From positions 13,118 through 22,644 of the forward strand of contig JAEUQE010000125.1 of NCBI GenBank assembly GCA_016789785.1: a stretch of DNA of 9,527 nt. The letters are read 5' to 3'. The stretch is from Bryobacterales bacterium. GTDB lineage: Bacteria; Acidobacteriota; Terriglobia; Bryobacterales; Bryobacteraceae. The notes beneath the pieces were generated by a model. It was not told the origin of the DNA and did not search any database. It saw nothing but the letters and a program-made list of their open reading frames with translations. Numbering within the stretch: position 1 is the stretch's first letter; each line of letters starts with the position of its first letter. The position numbers and the translations under genes were made by a program. Below, piece after piece: positions 6,388 to 9,527 of the stretch.

Positions 6388-9300
6388 TCACTCCTTCGTG
6401 ATCGTCTCGTCGAGATTGAGAATCACACTCGCAACATTCGTCCATGCGGCGAGTTCCTCAGGCTTGTAGCCGGCGGCGGACTTGGAGTCGCCCACCTGCA
6501 ACAGCGCGGCAGCGGCACCGGGCTCCGCTGCATAGTGAGCTTGTTGCTTCGCCGCAAGCGCCTGCAGAAGCTTCAACTCTTTCGCCTGCGGAAGCCTGCC
6601 CGTGGTCAACCGGAACGCATGCTGAATCCGCTTTGCGGGATCCGAGCCGGCCTCGTTCATCACCCGCTGTGCCAGCGCTCGCGATGCCTCCACATAAGTG
6701 GGATCATTCATCAACACCAGCGCTTGCAGCGGCGTGTTCGTTACGCTCCGCCGCGCCACGCACTTCTCACGATCCGGCGCATCAAACGTCATCAACGAGG
6801 GTGGCGGCGCGGTACGTTTCCAGAACCAATACATGCTCCGGCGGTAGAGATCGCTGCCGCTGCTCTCCTTGTATACTTGCGCCGAAAAAATTTCACCGCG
6901 CGCAATCTCTTCCCAGATCCCCGGCGGCTGATACGGGTAAACGCTCCGCCCGCCAACTTGCCTGTTCAACAAGCCGCTCACGGCCAACGCGTGATCACGC
7001 ACCGTCTCCGCGGGCAGCCGGAATCGCGACATGCGCGCAAGAAGCCGATTCTCAGGATCGCGCTCCACCAGTTCGGGAGTTGCCTTCGAAACCTGACGGT
7101 AAGTGGCGGACGTCACAAGCAGCTTCTGCATTGCCTTCACGTCCCATCCGCTCGACTGGAATTCCGTCGCCAGCCAGTCCATCAATTCCGGATGGCTCGG
7201 CGGATCGCCTTGCGAACCGAAGTTCTCGCTGCTTTTCACCAGGCCGAGACCGAAGTAGTTTTGCCAGTAGCGATTCACAGTCACACGCGCCGTCAAAGGA
7301 TGCTTGCCACTCACCAGCCACTTCGCAAGCGCAAGCCGGTTCGCTGGTTCGCCGGCCGGCAATGGAGGCATCACAGCGGGGACATCCGGTGTCACCTTCT
7401 GCCCTTTGTTGCGATAATCCCCGCGGCCCAGGATGTGTGTATCGCGAGGCTTCTCCAACTCCGACATCACCATCGTGTTCGGAATCTCATCATCAAGCGC
7501 GGCTTTCGCGAGCTTCAGACGCTTCAGATCCAGATGGGCGGTACGCAATGCTTCAGGCGCTTCGTGGCTCAGAAAGTGATCGCGAAGCTTGTCGCGCTGT
7601 TCCTTGGTGCGCTTGTCCGGGGAGATCGCAAGCACATGCGCAACGCGATGCTCCACGGCAAGCCGCCGAACCTCTTCCGGCGAGAGAGCGCGCGCATAGA
7701 CGCGCAAGTCCGCGAGCCGCCCGCGAAAGCCGTGGCGTTCCGTTGCATTCTCCGCCTGTCCAATTTCCAGAAGCCCAGCCGGAGCAGCCTTCATGAGCGG
7801 TGCCTCCGCAATGAGAGGCATCTCTTCACCATTGATCAGCATCCGCGCCTCCGCACCGCGAATGTGCAGCGTCATGTGATAGTGATCGCGCTGCACCAGA
7901 CGGTCCCGGGTGCGGAGATGCTTACCCGGAAGTTCGATGTGCAGATGCGCGCCGCGACGCAAATGCGGCAAGGGCTGCGAATCGTCGTACCAAAGCTCGA
8001 ACACGCCTGCCTTACGCACCACCGTTTGCGGTTCATGATAGCCCTGCATGATCCACGTCGCGATGGTGAAGCCTTTCGCGGCATCCATCGGAACATCGCC
8101 CAACACCACATGGCTCTGCGAAGTGAACTCCATCGCACGGCCAACCGGTGTCTGAATGAGCGCCGGTTCGCCCCTCAACGCACGGCCATGGAAATAGCGT
8201 CCGGAACTGTCCGCAAGCCCTCCGTCCATTTCGTAGTGCGCCATCAAACCTTCGCGTAACCCCGCCGGTCCTGCCAGGTCCAACTGCTTCATGCGCGCCG
8301 CTTCCCACTTGGCGAACTCCGGATTCACGTGCTTCTCCGCGAGCTCCGCCTCCCGAGCCTTGATGCCCGCCGCCAGATCGTCCAGCGCCTTCTTCTGGCG
8401 GTCATCGGGCAACATCAGGAATGGCTCGGCATTGCCGTCGCGCCCATCCAGCCCCTTCTCGGCTACGTTGTTGAAGAACGCGAAAAGCTTGTAGTACTCG
8501 GCCTGCTTCAACGGATCGTACTTGTGATCATGGCAGCGCATGCACGTGAATGTGGAGGCCATCCACACCGTGGCTGTCGTCTCCACGCGATCGGCGACAT
8601 ACTCAACGTGATACTCCTCGGGAATCGCGCCGCCTTCATAGTTGATCATGTGGTTGCGATTGAAGCCGCTCGCGATGCGCTGATCCAGCGTCGCATTCGG
8701 GAGCAGATCCCCGGCGAGTTGTTCAATCGTGAAGCGATCGAACGGCATGTTCTGATTGAACGCGCGGATCACCCAATCGCGCCACACCCACATGTCGCGA
8801 TGACTGTCGATGTGGAAGCCGTGCGTATCGGCGTAGCGGGCAAGGTCGAGCCACTGCATCGCCATCCGCTCGCCATAGTGCGTGGAGGCGAGCAGCCGGT
8901 CCACTTGCTTCTCATATGCATCGGGCGACTTGTCCTTCAGGAACGTGTCGATTTCGGCGGGTGCGGGCGGAAGGCCCGTCAAATCGAGGCTCAAGCGCCG
9001 CAGCAAGGTGATGCGGTCCGCTTCCGGAGAAGGCTTCAAGCCTTCCCGTTCCAACCGCGCCAGCACGAAGTGATCAATTGGATTGCGGGGCCACTTCGTG
9101 TTCTTGACTACCGGCAGCGACGGCTTCTGCGGCGCTTCGTAAGCCCAGTGCATCTTGTACTCGGCGCCCGAATCGATCCACCGCTTCATCAACTCGATCT
9201 GAGCATCCGTGAGTTTCTTGCCTGAGTTCGGCGGCGGCATGCGGCGGGCGGCATCGGGATGCGCGATGCGGGCAAACACACGGCTCTTCGAAGAATTTCC

Positions 9301-9510
9301 GGGGGTCAACGCCGCGAGCGCGCCATCTCTGGTATCGAGACGAACGCCGGCGAATCGCTTCTTTTCATCGGGACCATGGCAGGCGAAGCAATTGTCGGAG
9401 AGGATCGGCCGGATGTCTCGATTGAAGTCGATTGCTTTGGAGTTGCCAACCGCACCGTGCAGCATGGCCGCGGATACAACACCACACAACAGGATTCTGG
9501 CCGTGAACAT
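6388..9510 (-). CDS. PSCyt1-DUF1549-LamG-DUF1553 protein (exported, c-type cytochrome-like)
   Basis: Large exported protein, probably periplasmic or surface-exposed, with an unestablished reaction; it may pair electron transfer by a c-type haem with breakdown of a polymer. At 1040 aa the length fits family members that carry a LamG insert. Residues 1-20 are a Sec signal ([20 protein letters not shown]). A PSCyt1 domain follows at about 28-115, with haem motif C41-F-A-C44-H45 and a possible axial Met at RRMPPP (M91). DUF1549 spans about 144-350 ([44 protein letters not shown]) and ends in the family's [11 protein letters not shown] block (323-333). Residues about 421-620 are a LamG/concanavalin-A-like domain ([18 protein letters not shown] to [18 protein letters not shown]). 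DUF1553 fills about 720-980 ([37 protein letters not shown]). ATG 9510 follows AGGAG by 5 nt. It is the first gene of the pair with the DUF1501 gene; any promoter lies beyond the right edge. Confidence 0.95.
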   Translation of the reverse strand: MFTARILLCGVVSAAMLHGAVGNSKAIDFNRDIRPILSDNCFACHGPDEKKRFAGVRLDTRDGALAALTPGNSSKSRVFARIAHPDAARRMPPPNSGKKLTDAQIELMKRWIDSGAEYKMHWAYEAPQKPSLPVVKNTKWPRNPIDHFVLARLEREGLKPSPEADRITLLRRLSLDLTGLPPAPAEIDTFLKDKSPDAYEKQVDRLLASTHYGERMAMQWLDLARYADTHGFHIDSHRDMWVWRDWVIRAFNQNMPFDRFTIEQLAGDLLPNATLDQRIASGFNRNHMINYEGGAIPEEYHVEYVADRVETTATVWMASTFTCMRCHDHKYDPLKQAEYYKLFAFFNNVAEKGLDGRDGNAEPFLMLPDDRQKKALDDLAAGIKAREAELAEKHVNPEFAKWEAARMKQLDLAGPAGLREGLMAHYEMDGGLADSSGRYFHGRALRGEPALIQTPVGRAMEFTSQSHVVLGDVPMDAAKGFTIATWIMQGYHEPQTVVRKAGVFELWYDDSQPLPHLRRGAHLHIELPGKHLRTRDRLVQRDHYHMTLHIRGAEARMLINGEEMPLIAEAPLMKAAPAGLLEIGQAENATERHGFRGRLADLRVYARALSPEEVRRLAVEHRVAHVLAISPDKRTKEQRDKLRDHFLSHEAPEALRTAHLDLKRLKLAKAALDDEIPNTMVMSELEKPRDTHILGRGDYRNKGQKVTPDVPAVMPPLPAGEPANRLALAKWLVSGKHPLTARVTVNRYWQNYFGLGLVKSSENFGSQGDPPSHPELMDWLATEFQSSGWDVKAMQKLLVTSATYRQVSKATPELVERDPENRLLARMSRFRLPAETVRDHALAVSGLLNRQVGGRSVYPYQPPGIWEEIARGEIFSAQVYKESSGSDLYRRSMYWFWKRTAPPPSLMTFDAPDREKCVARRSVTNTPLQALVLMNDPTYVEASRALAQRVMNEAGSDPAKRIQHAFRLTTGRLPQAKELKLLQALAAKQQAHYAAEPGAAAALLQVGDSKSAAGYKPEELAAWTNVASVILNLDETITKE
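6391..6396 (-). promoter_or_regulatory. Shine-Dalgarno of the DUF1501 gene, inside the end of the upstream gene
   Basis: AAGGAG on the minus strand forms the last two sense codons (Lys-Glu) of the upstream gene, directly followed by its TGA (6390-6388). ATG 6383 begins 7 nt after the site. Ribosomes ending the first gene would therefore sit on this site, which favours translational coupling. Confidence 0.8.
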
Positions 9511-9515
9511 TCGCT

Positions 9516-9520
9516 CTCCT
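9516..9520 (-). promoter_or_regulatory. Shine-Dalgarno for the cytochrome/DUF1553 gene
   Basis: AGGAG (within GAGGAG) on the minus strand lies 5 nt before ATG 9510 and supports this start, which leads straight into a signal peptide. Only 17 bases of upstream sequence are in the window, so no promoter can be judged. Confidence 0.7.
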
Positions 9521-9527
9521 CAACGCT

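Noticed and set aside
6444..7796. 450-codon open frame on the plus strand
   Set aside because: Second antisense frame over the same gene, with Ser/Arg/Pro/Ala-rich translation and no recognisable motif.
6382..8259. 625-codon open frame on the plus strand
   Set aside because: It lies opposite the clearly coding DUF1549/LamG/DUF1553 gene. Its translation is rich in Arg, His and Gln with no domain motifs, as expected for antisense of GC-rich coding DNA.
1..9527. CRISPR arrays, tRNA or rRNA genes, insertion sequences, phage or toxin-antitoxin genes
   Set aside because: No regular direct repeats, tRNA-like cloverleaf ends, transposase or integrase motifs were seen; nearly all sequence is accounted for by the four minus-strand genes.

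Overview
The window reads as GC-rich bacterial DNA, most likely from an Acidobacteriota genome (Bryobacterales/Solibacteraceae type). This is inferred from gene content. A very long Oar-like TonB-dependent receptor with an N-terminal carboxypeptidase-regulatory-like domain is typical of the large acidobacterial receptor families. The paired cytochrome/DUF1549/DUF1553 and DUF1501 genes are common in Planctomycetes, Verrucomicrobia and Acidobacteriota. No rRNA or other phylogenetic marker is present, so the assignment is an inference.

All four genes lie on the minus strand, so transcription runs from right to left. From the right edge they are: (1) a 1040-aa exported PSCyt1-DUF1549-LamG-DUF1553 protein (9510-6388); (2) a 480-aa Tat-exported DUF1501 sulfatase-fold protein (6383-4941), four bases downstream and probably translationally coupled to the first; (3) a 302-bp non-coding gap (4639-4940) with a stem-loop just after the DUF1501 stop and a -10-like box close to the next start; (4) a 474-aa metallo-beta-lactamase/beta-CASP ribonuclease (4638-3214); (5) a 78-bp gap with a good sigma70-like promoter and a strong Shine-Dalgarno; (6) a TonB-dependent receptor that starts with GTG at 3135 and stays open for 1045 codons to the left edge, where it is cut before its C-terminus.

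Genes 1 and 2 form an established two-gene module. Both products should be exported, one by Sec with a c-type haem site and one by Tat, so they probably act together on an extracellular or periplasmic substrate that the sequence does not reveal. The receptor could import a product, but its own promoter and the cytoplasmic RNase between them make that link weak. The beta-CASP gene is probably a housekeeping RNA-processing gene with its own promoter.

I did not find a clearly new biological system, CRISPR array, RNA gene, insertion sequence or phage element. The points most worth a second look are the haem/lectin-like/DUF1553 architecture, the stop-codon-overlapping ribosome site that couples the pair, the acidic insert in the beta-CASP enzyme, and its possible leaderless transcript.
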